Assembly (NCBI GenBank): GCA_002706685.1
Contig: PALV01000020.1
Location: forward strand, 242,623-306,622
Source: Gammaproteobacteria bacterium
Lineage (GTDB): Bacteria > Pseudomonadota > Gammaproteobacteria > Pseudomonadales > Pseudohongiellaceae
Reading direction: 5' to 3'
DNA: 64,000 nucleotides
Below are positions 1 through 8,862 of this stretch, one piece after another. The notes beneath the pieces are model-generated. The model was not told the DNA's origin, did not search any database, and was given only the letters and a program-made list of their open reading frames with translations. Positions within the stretch are counted from its first letter, which is position 1. Each line of letters starts with the position of its first letter. The position numbers and the translations under genes are program-made.

Positions 1-2372
1 TGGCACCCGTGATAAGGGAGCGCAAAGGTGAACATCTGCACGTTTTCAAGGAACTGCAGAGCAGCGGATTCATCCGTGCCCGTATCGATGGCACCGTAAC
101 CGAACTCGACTATCCGCCAGCGCTTGAGAAAAACAAGAAACATACCATTGAGGCTGTCATCGACCGGCTGAAAATTCGGGATGATATTCAGCAGCGTCTG
201 GCAGAAAGTCTGGAGACTGCCATTCAACTCAGTGACGGTACGGTCACGATCGCTTTCATGGACGAAGAACGCGATGAAATCATGTTCTCTGCGCGCTTTG
301 CCTGCCCCGTCTGCGGCCACAGCATCAGCGAACTGGAACCCCGCATGTTCTCGTTCAATAACCCGGCAGGTGCCTGCAGCAGCTGTGATGGCCTGGGTGT
401 CAAACAGTTCTTTGACCCGCAGCGGATTATCACTGACACATCTTTATCGCTGGCAGAAGGCGCAATTCGCGGTTGGGATCGTCGCAACTTCTATTATTTC
501 CAGATGCTCACATCACTGGCTGAGCACTATAAATTTGCTGTGGACACACCATTTGCCGAGCTGAGTGATGCCCATCAAAGCCTGATCCTTTACGGCAGCA
601 AGGGCAAACAGATCGACTTCAGGTTTGCCAATGACCGGGGCGACACCATGGTCCGGCGCCATGCGTTTGAAGGCATTCTGCCCAATATGGAGCGTCGCTA
701 CCGGGAAACCGAATCTCAGGCCGTCCGCGATGACCTGGCGCGTTTTCTGAACTCACACGCCTGTCCGGATTGCGAAGGCACACGGCTGTGTTCCGATGCT
801 CGCCATGTGTATATCGAAGGAACAACCCTGCCCGACATTACACACATGACAATCGCACAGGCGAGGGACTATTTTGGCTCGCTCAAATTAAGTGGAGCAC
901 GTGCGACCATTGCCGACAAGATCCTGAAAGAACTGGAACTGCGCCTGCAGTTTCTTATTGACGTGGGCCTGAACTACCTGACGCTCAGTCGAAGTGCCGA
1001 CACCCTGTCTGGTGGCGAAGCGCAGCGAATCCGCCTGGCCAGCCAGATTGGCGCTGGCCTGGTCGGAGTCATGTACATCCTGGATGAGCCGTCCATCGGG
1101 CTGCACCAGCGTGACAACGACAGGCTGCTGAACACGTTGTTCCATTTGCGTGACATCGGCAATACAGTCATCGTAGTCGAACATGATGAAGATGCCATCC
1201 GCAGCGCCGACCATCTGATTGACATCGGACCTGGCGCCGGGGTGCACGGCGGTGAAATTGTGGCACAAGGCACTATTGACGATATTATCGCCGAACCGCG
1301 CTCGCTTACCGGCCAGTACCTGTCCAATAAACGCCGCATCGAAATACCTGACAGTCGGCATACACCCAAAAAAGGCAAAACGCTGAGCCTGATCGGCGCA
1401 AGTGGCAACAACCTTAAACACGTAAACCTGGAAATTCCTTTGGGTCTGTTCACCTGTGTCACGGGTGTGTCTGGTTCGGGTAAATCAACACTGATCAACA
1501 ACACCCTTTATCCGGTCGCTGCAACGCGTCTGAATGGTGCCACCACCCTGACACCCTCCGAGCATGCAGAGATACGCGGTTTGGACCTACTGGACAAGGT
1601 GGTTGATATTGACCAGAGCCCTATCGGCCGAACCCCCCGTTCCAACCCGGCGACCTACACCGGTATCTTCGCGCCAGTTCGCGAGCTGTTTGCCGGCACC
1701 CAGGAAGCACGCTCACGGGGCTACACCCCTGGCCGATTCAGTTTCAATGTTAAAGGTGGACGCTGCGAAGCCTGTCAGGGCGATGGTGTTGTCAAAGTCG
1801 AAATGCACTTCCTGCCGGACGTTTATGTGGCATGTGACATCTGTCACGGCAAGCGCTACAACCGCGAAACACTGGAAGTGAAATACAAGGGTCGCAATAT
1901 CGCCGAAGTACTGGACATGACCATTGAGGACGCCCGTGAGTTTTTTGATCCGGTACCGGTCGTTGCGCGCAAACTGCAGACCCTGATGGATGTTGGTCTG
2001 TCCTACATCCGTCTTGGCCAGGCAGCGACGACACTGTCCGGCGGCGAAGCGCAGCGCGTCAAGCTGGCACGTGAACTTTCCAAGCGCGATACCGGTCAGA
2101 CCTTGTATATCCTGGACGAACCTACAACAGGGCTTCATTTTGACGATATTCAGCAACTGCTGACTGTGCTGCATCGTCTGCGTGACCAGGGCAATACCAT
2201 TGTGGTTATTGAGCACAATCTTGATGTCATCAAGACGGCCGACTGGATTGTTGACCTGGGGCCGGAAGGTGGCAGTGGTGGTGGCGAGATAATCGCACAG
2301 GGCACGCCGGAAACGATTGCCGAGAGCCAGCACTCGCACACTGGTCATTATCTGCGCAGACTTTTGCCCTGA
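1..2372 (+). CDS. uvrA: UvrABC excision nuclease subunit A, 3' part (5' end outside window)
   Basis: Damage-recognition ATPase of nucleotide excision repair; it loads UvrB onto lesions in the cytoplasm. The reading frame is open from base 3 to the stop and lacks roughly the first 150 residues of a ~940-residue family member. Visible parts are the first zinc module (CPVC near residue 100 of the visible part, then CSSC), an ABC signature ([14 protein letters not shown]) with Walker B ([12 protein letters not shown]), a second Walker A (GVSGSGKST), a second zinc module (CEAC, then CDIC) and a second signature ([16 protein letters not shown]) with [13 protein letters not shown]. Both nucleotide-binding halves are intact, so the gene looks functional. 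No SOS box can be judged because the promoter is outside the window. Confidence 0.97.
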   Translation, partial: APVIRERKGEHLHVFKELQSSGFIRARIDGTVTELDYPPALEKNKKHTIEAVIDRLKIRDDIQQRLAESLETAIQLSDGTVTIAFMDEERDEIMFSARFACPVCGHSISELEPRMFSFNNPAGACSSCDGLGVKQFFDPQRIITDTSLSLAEGAIRGWDRRNFYYFQMLTSLAEHYKFAVDTPFAELSDAHQSLILYGSKGKQIDFRFANDRGDTMVRRHAFEGILPNMERRYRETESQAVRDDLARFLNSHACPDCEGTRLCSDARHVYIEGTTLPDITHMTIAQARDYFGSLKLSGARATIADKILKELELRLQFLIDVGLNYLTLSRSADTLSGGEAQRIRLASQIGAGLVGVMYILDEPSIGLHQRDNDRLLNTLFHLRDIGNTVIVVEHDEDAIRSADHLIDIGPGAGVHGGEIVAQGTIDDIIAEPRSLTGQYLSNKRRIEIPDSRHTPKKGKTLSLIGASGNNLKHVNLEIPLGLFTCVTGVSGSGKSTLINNTLYPVAATRLNGATTLTPSEHAEIRGLDLLDKVVDIDQSPIGRTPRSNPATYTGIFAPVRELFAGTQEARSRGYTPGRFSFNVKGGRCEACQGDGVVKVEMHFLPDVYVACDICHGKRYNRETLEVKYKGRNIAEVLDMTIEDAREFFDPVPVVARKLQTLMDVGLSYIRLGQAATTLSGGEAQRVKLARELSKRDTGQTLYILDEPTTGLHFDDIQQLLTVLHRLRDQGNTIVVIEHNLDVIKTADWIVDLGPEGGSGGGEIIAQGTPETIAESQHSHTGHYLRRLLP

Positions 2373-2490
2373 CCGCAGACAGACTGCACGCCTGGCAGGC
2401 TGAAAGGGCTATGCCGACAGGCAATGGCGAGTACAATGGGTTTACCTGACACAACAATTAAAAACTTTGAGGTGTAAAACGATAAGAATA

Positions 2491-3195
2491 ATGACCGCTT
2501 GCCTGCTGACATGCCTGATGATGTTGTCGGCAGGCGCGCAGGCGCAGGCCCGGATCATCCCGAATGTGGTATACGGGCACAAAGACGGCATGGCCTTGAT
2601 TTATGACGTCTTTCAACCCGAACAGAACGCCAATGGCGCGGCGATTGTCTACATGGTCAGTGGTGGATGGTTCTCCCGCTGGACTGAACCCGAGAATCGC
2701 CTGGCTTCCTTTGCCTCCATGCTGGCCGAGGGCTATACCGTGATTGCTGTCCATCATGGCAGCGCAGGGGGCCATCTATCCTTGATGCTGGGACTGGACG
2801 CCGATGATGGCATGGCAGACAGCGACGACCCGATTATGCAGGCAGGCAATGGCGTGGCCGCCGTGGTCGCCTATTTCCCACCGGTGGATCTGCGGCAAAT
2901 GACCGGTCCGAACGACCGCTTCCCGGCCCTGGATTTTCCCCAGGAACTGGCCGCTGGTATCTCACCCTTGCTGCTTGCAGACCGAAACGATCCGCCCGTC
3001 TTGCTGATCCATGGTGATGCCGACGAACTGGTCAATATCAGTCACAGCGAGCGAATGTACTCGGCGCTGCAGGAAGCGGGCGTGGTCAGTGAGTTCATCA
3101 CAATCGAAGGCGGCGCGCATGGTTTTCGTGGCGACGATGCGCAGGAAGCTGCCATGGCTCGCCTGGAGTGGTTCAATCAGCACCTGCTGGATTGA
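2491..3195 (+). CDS. Exported alpha/beta-hydrolase (BD-FAE/esterase-like), apparently internally shortened
   Basis: Predicted periplasmic or exported serine hydrolase of 234 residues; substrate unknown. The chosen ATG gives a clean signal peptide (MTACLLTCLMMLSAGAQAQA); a TTG eight codons upstream is the only alternative. An oxyanion-type GGW motif, a nucleophile context HGSAGGH, an acid loop GDADELV and a catalytic His in GGAHGF are all present. The nucleophile motif directly follows the strand TVIAVHHGSA. In related hydrolases these are two separate segments about 35-40 residues apart (HHGSxP... and ...GGSAGGH), so an in-frame deletion between the two GSA-encoding stretches is likely. The 3' end is tandemly duplicated just downstream. 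Whether the shortened protein still folds is open. Confidence 0.7.
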   Translation: MTACLLTCLMMLSAGAQAQARIIPNVVYGHKDGMALIYDVFQPEQNANGAAIVYMVSGGWFSRWTEPENRLASFASMLAEGYTVIAVHHGSAGGHLSLMLGLDADDGMADSDDPIMQAGNGVAAVVAYFPPVDLRQMTGPNDRFPALDFPQELAAGISPLLLADRNDPPVLLIHGDADELVNISHSERMYSALQEAGVVSEFITIEGGAHGFRGDDAQEAAMARLEWFNQHLLD

Positions 3196-3240
3196 TCATC
3201 GCCTGGTATGGTTTAACCAGCACTTGCTGGATTGATCACC
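3161..3240 (+). repeat. 40-bp tandem repeat covering the hydrolase 3' end
   Basis: 3161-3200 and 3201-3240 are two adjacent 40-bp units differing at 6 positions. The first unit encodes the hydrolase C-terminus (WFNQHLLD and stop) and the second repeats it out of use after the stop codon. A third, nearly identical unit lies at 4837-4873, beyond the GGDEF gene. Confidence 0.9.
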
Positions 3241-3318
3241 GTTCAGTACTCCTCCCATCGACGCTCGATGGGAGGAGCTGAATCACAGCAGAGTTACTCA
3301 GCCGCCACAGTGGCGCAG
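3201..3318. repeat. Left copy of a ~110-bp direct repeat flanking the diguanylate cyclase gene
   Basis: This segment matches 4837-4955. In both places it holds a hydrolase 3'-end unit, a strong dyad, the sequence GAGCTGAATCACAG, and, on the minus strand, the last codons of the PQQ dehydrogenase gene (ATVAAE plus stop). In this left copy only those final codons survive, so it is a decayed duplicate and the intact dehydrogenase gene adjoins the right copy. Confidence 0.85.
3249..3277. terminator. Strong hairpin after the hydrolase gene, left copy
   Basis: A perfect 12-bp stem (CTCCTCCCATCG and CGATGGGAGGAG) with a 5-base loop, extended by TTCAG/CTGAA outside. It has no long T-run, so it may be a bidirectional or Rho-assisted terminator. 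It is duplicated at 4885-4913. Confidence 0.5.
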
Positions 3319-3556
3319 GCCTAGATCTGTCCAATTATAGGCCAGAAGTGTCTGGCAAACCGGGATCAGTCCATCGCAGTCGGTCCAGCTTGTTGTTGGT
3401 GCCTGAATCCTGGTCATAGCCTGATTCGTCATTGATTCCGGCATTTTTGCCTCATGACTTTGGCAGGAGGCAAAACCGGGGGATTGCCTTCTCCGTTGAT
3501 CCACTGCATAGTTCCTAACGTAGTCACACGCTTGTAGCATAAACGGGACTCAAAGG
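3319..3556. other. Non-coding stretch before the GGDEF gene, possible IS debris
   Basis: No convincing gene is present. On the minus strand the stretch around 3340-3372 contains CCCGGTTTGCCAGACAC, which resembles the terminal sequences of some IS3-family elements; this is a weak resemblance only. An inverted repeat (TTTTGCCT at 3445-3452, AGGCAAAA at 3468-3475) follows. No clear sigma-70 promoter for the GGDEF gene could be assigned. Confidence 0.3.
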
Positions 3557-4678
3557 ATGCAAGAGCTGAATAAAAATAACCAGCCCAACCCGCTGAACAC
3601 GTCACGTCGCTCAGACCCCATTCGACAGATTCGCACCAAACGTATAGGCCAGGGCATCATGGTTATGCTGTTGGCAATCATCACCCTCTCCTTGGTCAAC
3701 TTCCTGGACAATCGACCCGTTGTTGTAACAGCGCTGCTGTTTACTGTCATATTTCTGTTACTTGCCCTGTTGCTTTTACGTAATGGCTATCCGCAGGCGG
3801 CTGCCGCATTGACCGTAATAGTCATGTTTGTCTGTGTGGCACAGGCCATGTGGGGAGGCGCAGGTTTGCGTTCATCTGCCTTGATGGGTTACCCGGCAAT
3901 TTTATTGTTCGCGATGATCATGATTGGCAAACGGACGTTTTACATGGCCCTGATCGCCATGCTGGTGTACATGCCAATTCTGCTATATGCCACCCAAAAC
4001 GGCTGGCGAACCGGCCTGGAAGACGCCACTGCCTATCGCTGGCTGGGCGACTACGGAGTTATTCTGATTGCCGCGGCCTTCATTATTCGCGTGCTGGCTT
4101 CAGACCTGCTGGCGCTGTTGGCCGCGTTGCATGTGCAAATGGACGATGTCACTCAGTCGAAACTGCGGGCCGAGCACATGGCCAATCACGACAATCTGAC
4201 CGGGCTGCCGAACCGACGGATGGCCGAGCAGTACTTTCAGGAGCTCTTGCAGCACGCCCAGCGAGAAGCGGCGGGTGTGGGTCTGGTCTTTGTTGATGTC
4301 GACAACTTCAAGACCTTCAACGATTCACATGGCCACGACCTGGGCGACGAGCTGCTCCGCCATTTGGGCCAGACCATCAGCTCGCAGCTGCGCAAGTCCG
4401 ACCGACTGGTCCGCATCGCCGGCGACGAATTCCTGATCCTGCTATCCGATATTTCCAAAAGCGCGGATGTCGAGATTATTCTGGAAAAGGTCCGCCGCGC
4501 AGTCGCCAATCCTGTCACCATCCGCAGCGAGACCCTGATCCCTGCGCTGTCCATGGGCATAGCGCTGGCGCCGGATCACGGCCAAGATTTCAAGGAACTG
4601 GTGACCAAGGCCGACCAAGCCATGTATCAGGCCAAGGCCGCCGGCCGGAATCAGTACCAGTTTTTCCGCCCGACCTAA
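3557..4678 (+). CDS. Membrane-bound diguanylate cyclase (GGDEF)
   Basis: Synthesises cyclic di-GMP from two GTP at the cytoplasmic face of the inner membrane. The 373 residues start with a short basic, Asn/Gln-rich tail, followed by about six hydrophobic segments between residues 35 and 190 with no recognised sensor fold, then a GGDEF domain (about 210-370). The signature reads AGDEF (288-292), which is common in active enzymes. An RxxD inhibitory site (RKSD, 279-282) sits five residues upstream, so product feedback is expected. DNLTGLPNR opens the domain and AMYQAKAAGRNQYQFF closes it. There is no EAL domain. A purine-rich AAAGG abuts the ATG, so the start is not certain. The gene sits between two copies of a ~110-bp repeat and next to a transposase remnant, suggesting it arrived by insertion. 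Confidence 0.93.
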   Translation: MQELNKNNQPNPLNTSRRSDPIRQIRTKRIGQGIMVMLLAIITLSLVNFLDNRPVVVTALLFTVIFLLLALLLLRNGYPQAAAALTVIVMFVCVAQAMWGGAGLRSSALMGYPAILLFAMIMIGKRTFYMALIAMLVYMPILLYATQNGWRTGLEDATAYRWLGDYGVILIAAAFIIRVLASDLLALLAALHVQMDDVTQSKLRAEHMANHDNLTGLPNRRMAEQYFQELLQHAQREAAGVGLVFVDVDNFKTFNDSHGHDLGDELLRHLGQTISSQLRKSDRLVRIAGDEFLILLSDISKSADVEIILEKVRRAVANPVTIRSETLIPALSMGIALAPDHGQDFKELVTKADQAMYQAKAAGRNQYQFFRPT

Positions 4679-4699
4679 TACATAACGTTAACATTTATG

Positions 4700-4830
4700 G
4701 GCAAGGCAAACAGACTGCTGCGGGCCGTGTCGTGGGCGAAGCCGGCTCTGTGGATCAGGTCGGTGACGATACAGCGGGTGACGATCCCCAACGCCTTGCC
4801 CATCAGGTTGGTGGCACCCACATGATTACC
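4700..4830 (-). pseudogene. Fragment of an IS91-family (Y2-type) transposase
   Basis: On the minus strand a short open stretch reads NLMGKALGIVTRCIVTDLI and then HRAGFAHDTAR. This resembles the segment of IS91-like transposases just before the conserved region rich in ALNLN and HFHMLF. Here it appears to lose about ten residues and then continues with a degenerate ALPINVNV before a stop at 4675-4677. The fragment has no start, no catalytic His motif and no tyrosine motif. It ends at the boundary of the right ~110-bp repeat. The assignment rests on remembered family patterns, not a search. Confidence 0.45.
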
Positions 4831-4836
4831 GGGCTC

Positions 4837-4955
4837 GCCTGGAATGGTTCAATCAGCACCTGCTGGATTGATAAACATTCAGTACTCCTCCCATCGAAGC
4901 TCGATGGGAGGAGCTGAATCACAGTGGTGTCACTCAGCCGCCACGGTTGCGGCGC
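4837..4955. repeat. Right copy of the ~110-bp direct repeat
   Basis: Homologous to 3201-3318. It begins with a near-exact copy of the hydrolase 3' end (GCCTGGAATGGTTCAATCAG and on), has the same dyad, and runs into the intact 3' end of the PQQ dehydrogenase gene. The arrangement is what is left if a hydrolase-terminator-dehydrogenase junction was duplicated and new DNA now lies between the copies. Confidence 0.85.
4885..4913. terminator. Strong hairpin after the PQQ dehydrogenase gene, right copy
   Basis: The same 12-bp stem as at 3249-3277, with loop AAGCT instead of ACGCT. It lies 16 bases beyond the dehydrogenase stop codon and so is well placed to end that transcript. No T-run is present. 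Confidence 0.5.
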
Positions 4956-7122
4956 GCTGTAGCAGAAACGCCCGGATGCCTTCCACCTGCGCTTCACCTA
5001 TGTCAGCCGAGAAATTCGGCATGCCACGGCTTTCCAGCGTGCCTTCCAGCACGATGCCATGGAAGGCTTCACTGCTCAGCAGCATCGGGCTGTAACGCAG
5101 GTCAGGAATCGGGCCAGCGCTCAGGGCCATAGGGCCATGACACACAGAGCAGTAAGCGCTATACATGGCCGCACCCAACTCAACACTGCCATCGCTGCTG
5201 ATGCCTTCCAGGTTTAATGGCACTCGTTCGGTCGTTGCCATTTCTGGCATCTGGCCCTCAGCACCCAGTTTGAATGCCATCAGGCGACCATTCCGCTCTC
5301 GCGGATAATTGCCAGACAGCAGCCCCATGGTCAATGGCATCGCACCGCCCTGACCAGCCAGCGCCAGCACATATTGTTCACCATCAAGTTCATAAGTGAC
5401 TGCACCGCCGAGAATGGCATCACCAACGGGGTAGGACCACAGGCGTTCACCATTGTCCGTGCGATAGGCATGGAAGAGCCCATCTGCAGAGCCCTGAAAG
5501 ACCAGGCCGCCACCTGTCGATAACAGACCACTGTTTCCATAGACGGGATATTCGACGCGCCAGCGCTCCTGTTGTGTAACAGGATCCCAGGCCAACAGGG
5601 CTGATGCCGGTAGCTGCTGGGCTCGCTGCGCATCTTCAGGGTTTGCGGGTGGCGCATTGACGCCACCAACACCGAGGTTCCAGCCTACTTCCTGCTCTTC
5701 GAAGTCACCCGGGTTCGAATAGACATAGGAAGTGTTCTGACTCGGAATGAAGACCAGACCGGTATTGGGATCGTATGACATCGGGTACCAGTTGTGACCA
5801 CCCAGGGGACCGGGGATAACCACGGCAGGGTCGCGCTCGTAGCGCACGATTTCCGCTTCTATCGGACGTCCGGTCACCGGATCCAGGCCGCTGGCCCAGT
5901 TAATCTCAACGTAATTGTTACCGGAGATAAATTCACCAGTGGTGCGGTCAATCACGTAGAAGAAACCGTTTTTGGGCGCCTGCATGATCACCTGACGCAT
6001 GCGTCCATCAATTTCGATATCTGCGAGGATCATGTGCTGCGTTGCTGTGTAGTCCCAGGATTCCGCAGGTGTGGTCTGGAAATGCCAGGCGTACTCACCT
6101 GTATCAGCGTGCAATGCAACAATGGATGACAGGAACAGGTTGTCACCCTCTCCATTGGAACGGATGTGGTGATTCCAGGGGCTGCCGTTACCAACGCCGA
6201 TATACAGCAGGTCCAACTCTGGATCATAGGCCATGGAATCCCAGACGGTACCGCCGCCCCCGATTCGCCACCATTCGCCTGCCCAGGTCTCGGCGGCCAT
6301 TTCCATGGCGTCGCTTTCGAAGCCCTCTTCCGGATTACCGGGCACCGTGTAGAAGCGCCATACCATATCGCCAGATTCCGCATCGTATGCAGATACATAG
6401 CCACGAACACCCAGCTCACCACCACCATTGCCAATCACAACCTTGCCATCGACGACTCGAGGCGCGCCAGTGATTGTGTAGCGACCCTCCGGATCGACGG
6501 TCATGGTTGACCAGACTTCGGCACCGGTTTCGCGATCCAGCGCAATCAGCCGGCCATCAAGGGCACCCAGGAATACCATGTCACCCCAGGCTGCCAGACC
6601 CCGGTTGACAACGTCACAGCAGGCATCAGCCGCCTTCGCACCAGGTACCTCGGGATCATAACGCCAGATTTCCTCACCAGTGCGCGCATCAACAGCGAAC
6701 GCCTTGCTCCAGGCAGAGGTGAAATAAACTACGCCATCAATGACCAGTGGTGTGGCTTCCTGGCCGCGATCCGTGTCCAGTTCAAAGTCCCAGGCCAGGC
6801 CCAGCTGTTCGACATTGCTGCGGTTAATGGTATCCAGCGGGCTATGACGCTGCTCTGAATAGGTCCGCCCATGACTTAACCAGTCAGCAGTGTTGCTCCC
6901 CGCATTGATGATACGGCTGGCATCTACCGGCCGCAGATCCTCAGGTCGATCGGCCGCCATCTGGTCAACTGACGCACTGCCCGTGGTTTCGTTCAGGGTT
7001 TCTACCGGGGGAGTCGTCTCCTCACTGGAACATGCTGCCAGCAGCACGCCCGACATGATCATGGCCAGCGCCAGTTTATTGCGCAAAAAAGGGGTCGACG
7101 CCGGTGGGTTGTGGGTTTGCAT
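4930..7122 (-). CDS. PQQ-dependent alcohol dehydrogenase with C-terminal cytochrome c, lipoprotein
   Basis: Quinohaemoprotein of the methanol/ethanol dehydrogenase superfamily; it oxidises an alcohol in the periplasm and passes electrons from PQQ to a fused haem c. The 730 residues comprise a lipoprotein signal (lipobox LLAAC, Cys31, Ser at +2), an eight-bladed PQQ propeller with the vicinal disulfide pair Cys168-Cys169 (DACCDVVNRG) and the SWDYTATQ active-site segment, and a cytochrome domain with CSVCH (658-662) and a likely distal Met701 (RGMPNFS). The substrate cannot be told from sequence. No PQQ biosynthesis genes are in the window. The gene is transcribed alone, and its 3' end is duplicated on the other side of the GGDEF gene. 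Confidence 0.93.
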   Translation of the reverse strand: MQTHNPPASTPFLRNKLALAMIMSGVLLAACSSEETTPPVETLNETTGSASVDQMAADRPEDLRPVDASRIINAGSNTADWLSHGRTYSEQRHSPLDTINRSNVEQLGLAWDFELDTDRGQEATPLVIDGVVYFTSAWSKAFAVDARTGEEIWRYDPEVPGAKAADACCDVVNRGLAAWGDMVFLGALDGRLIALDRETGAEVWSTMTVDPEGRYTITGAPRVVDGKVVIGNGGGELGVRGYVSAYDAESGDMVWRFYTVPGNPEEGFESDAMEMAAETWAGEWWRIGGGGTVWDSMAYDPELDLLYIGVGNGSPWNHHIRSNGEGDNLFLSSIVALHADTGEYAWHFQTTPAESWDYTATQHMILADIEIDGRMRQVIMQAPKNGFFYVIDRTTGEFISGNNYVEINWASGLDPVTGRPIEAEIVRYERDPAVVIPGPLGGHNWYPMSYDPNTGLVFIPSQNTSYVYSNPGDFEEQEVGWNLGVGGVNAPPANPEDAQRAQQLPASALLAWDPVTQQERWRVEYPVYGNSGLLSTGGGLVFQGSADGLFHAYRTDNGERLWSYPVGDAILGGAVTYELDGEQYVLALAGQGGAMPLTMGLLSGNYPRERNGRLMAFKLGAEGQMPEMATTERVPLNLEGISSDGSVELGAAMYSAYCSVCHGPMALSAGPIPDLRYSPMLLSSEAFHGIVLEGTLESRGMPNFSADIGEAQVEGIRAFLLQRAATVAAE

Positions 7123-7259
7123 ACCTGAAATCTCCGCTGCTTATTTTTGTGCTTTGATTTCGGAGCATAAACAGGGGGGCACGGCAAGGCAAGAGCAGGC
7201 GCTCGATGAATGACTTTTGACATGCCCCAAACCCGTAACGAGGGGTCAGCTTGTGATGA

Positions 7260-7988
7260 TCAGCGCGCGACTGCCTGCACATTGACCGTCAGCGAAACCT
7301 CGGACTCGCCTGCCTCCGCAGATGGTGTTGCCATCTCGCGCGAGCCTGTGTCCATGGCCCGCATCATCACCGGTGCCGCGTATGACATGCCTGTCTCGAT
7401 GGTTAATGAAGCGATCTCTACCTCAGGACGGCCCAGCGCTGCCGCCGCGCGTTCGGCATTGGCACGAGCCCTGGCGATGGCGGTTTCCATCAATGAATCG
7501 CGTACCTCATCCGCACGTTCAGTGCTCAGGCGGTAGGACAACTGACTCATGACAAAACCCATATCCTGCAGCTCACCCGCCAGCGACAATAAAGTCTGAG
7601 GGTCTTTGCTCTCCAGTGTGATGCTCTGGGAACCGCGCCAGACCGGATCAGCGCGCCCACCCTGAGGCTGGCGATTGATCTGATAAACGCTGTAGTGACC
7701 TGTCGCAGCATCTACTCCTGTCACGGCACGCGCCACGATCAGCCCCTCACGCATCTGCTCATTAATGGCATTCTGGACAACACTCGCATCGCGGTCCTCT
7801 ACTTCCACTCGCAGATCGGCAACAATCTCGTCCTGAGCCACGTTGATCCGCTCTGTGACTGACAGATTGATCAGCGTCTGCCCCTCCGGCAGTTGCGGTA
7901 ATACTGATTGCTGTGCATTTGCGGACAAAGCCAGCAATGCCAGCGTGGCGCTCATTACCGTGAATCTTATCCCCTTGCGAAAAGTCAT
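7260..7988 (-). CDS. SIMPL-domain (DUF541) exported protein
   Basis: A 242-residue periplasmic protein of the SIMPL/DUF541 family; its role is not established, though relatives are linked to oxidative-stress phenotypes. A signal peptide ends at SANAQQ. The body has the family's alternating strands: INLSVTERINVAQDEIVADL near the start, then LESKDPQTLLSLAGELQDMG and RARANAERAAAALG. The C-terminus SEVSLTVNVQAVAR matches the usual final beta strand. It is divergent from pxpB with about 190 bp between starts, and lies 137 bp upstream of the PQQ dehydrogenase start on the same strand, so co-transcription is possible but not shown. Confidence 0.88.
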   Translation of the reverse strand: MTFRKGIRFTVMSATLALLALSANAQQSVLPQLPEGQTLINLSVTERINVAQDEIVADLRVEVEDRDASVVQNAINEQMREGLIVARAVTGVDAATGHYSVYQINRQPQGGRADPVWRGSQSITLESKDPQTLLSLAGELQDMGFVMSQLSYRLSTERADEVRDSLMETAIARARANAERAAAALGRPEVEIASLTIETGMSYAAPVMMRAMDTGSREMATPSAEAGESEVSLTVNVQAVAR

Positions 7989-8073
7989 ATGAAACTCCTT
8001 TCATTCGTCGCTTTTTTACAACGTCACCAGTTGCAGGTTCTGCCAGCTAAAACATGCCTGTCACGATTGGCTG

Positions 8074-8101
8074 TTGACTAAGTCTTCGACATCCATAACA
8101 G
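8074..8101 (+). promoter_or_regulatory. Possible weak promoter for pxpBCA
   Basis: TTGACT (8074-8079), a 16-base spacer and TAACAG (8096-8101) lie 45-75 bases before the pxpB start. The -35 is good and the -10 is poor, so this is a suggestion only. Confidence 0.25.
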
Positions 8102-8175
8102 TGAACTTATTCTCACGTATGCAATCAACCAGTTAGACCTCAGCCATGAGCCGTCATCGTGAGCAAAGTAGCGAT

Positions 8176-8862
8176 ATGAGCATATCAGAACCTGGAATCA
8201 GTTTTGTTACTGAAAGTGCTATTCTCCTGCAGTTCGCTGAACCTTCGCTGAACAGCGTTGATGTCGAGCTGCAGGCCAGAATCTGTCAGCTGGCCAGTAC
8301 CCTGCAGGCACACCTTCAGATTGGCCCCTTATTGACCGATGCGGTACCGGGGCCAGGCAGTCTTTTGCTGGCCCTGCGAGACGGACATGCGGCGCGTCGT
8401 GTGCTGCGCGAAGCTGAGCAGCTCTGGCAACACCTTGAATTCAATGCCAGCGCAGGTCAACGACATGATATTCCGGTGCATTACGGTGGCGACCATGGCC
8501 CTGACCTGCTGGCGGTTGCTGAAATTACGGGCTTTTCCCCGCGCGAAGTCATTCAGCGCCACTGTTCGGTAGACTACTTTGTCTTGTGTCTGGGTTTCAT
8601 GCCGGGCTTCCCATATCTTGGCGGCATGGATCCGGCACTGGCCACACCTCGCAAGGATAATCCGGCAACCCGCGTAATGCCTGGCGCCGTTGGCATTGGT
8701 GGCGCCACAACCGGCATTTACCCCTCGGCGAGTCCGGGCGGCTGGCATATCATCGGACGCACTTCCATCAAACTCTTCGACCCTGAGAAGCAGCTGCCCA
8801 GCCTGCTGCAGCCAGGCGACTGGGTTCGATTTGTAGCGGTCAATGAGGAGCTCCCGGCATGA
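8176..8862 (+). CDS. pxpB: 5-oxoprolinase subunit PxpB
   Basis: One of three subunits of the prokaryotic ATP-dependent 5-oxoprolinase, which converts pyroglutamate, a spontaneous damage product of glutamine, to glutamate. The 228 residues show the KipI/AHS1 pattern: PVHYGGDHGPDL, then CLGFMPGFPYLGGMDPALATPR and GIGGATTGIYPSASPGGWH. An upstream in-frame ATG at 8146 would add ten residues; the shorter start matches family length better, but neither has a strong ribosome site. The stop overlaps the pxpC start (ATGA), so the two are translationally coupled. Confidence 0.93.
   Translation: MSISEPGISFVTESAILLQFAEPSLNSVDVELQARICQLASTLQAHLQIGPLLTDAVPGPGSLLLALRDGHAARRVLREAEQLWQHLEFNASAGQRHDIPVHYGGDHGPDLLAVAEITGFSPREVIQRHCSVDYFVLCLGFMPGFPYLGGMDPALATPRKDNPATRVMPGAVGIGGATTGIYPSASPGGWHIIGRTSIKLFDPEKQLPSLLQPGDWVRFVAVNEELPA

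Noticed and set aside
888..1504. Two overlapping minus-strand reading frames of ~176 codons inside uvrA
   Set aside because: They lie fully antisense to a conserved UvrA coding region and match no family; open frames opposite GC-rich coding DNA are expected.
3298..3540. Minus-strand frame of 80 codons beside the GGDEF gene
   Set aside because: No domain, no signal or membrane pattern, poor ribosome site, and it reads into the decayed repeat.
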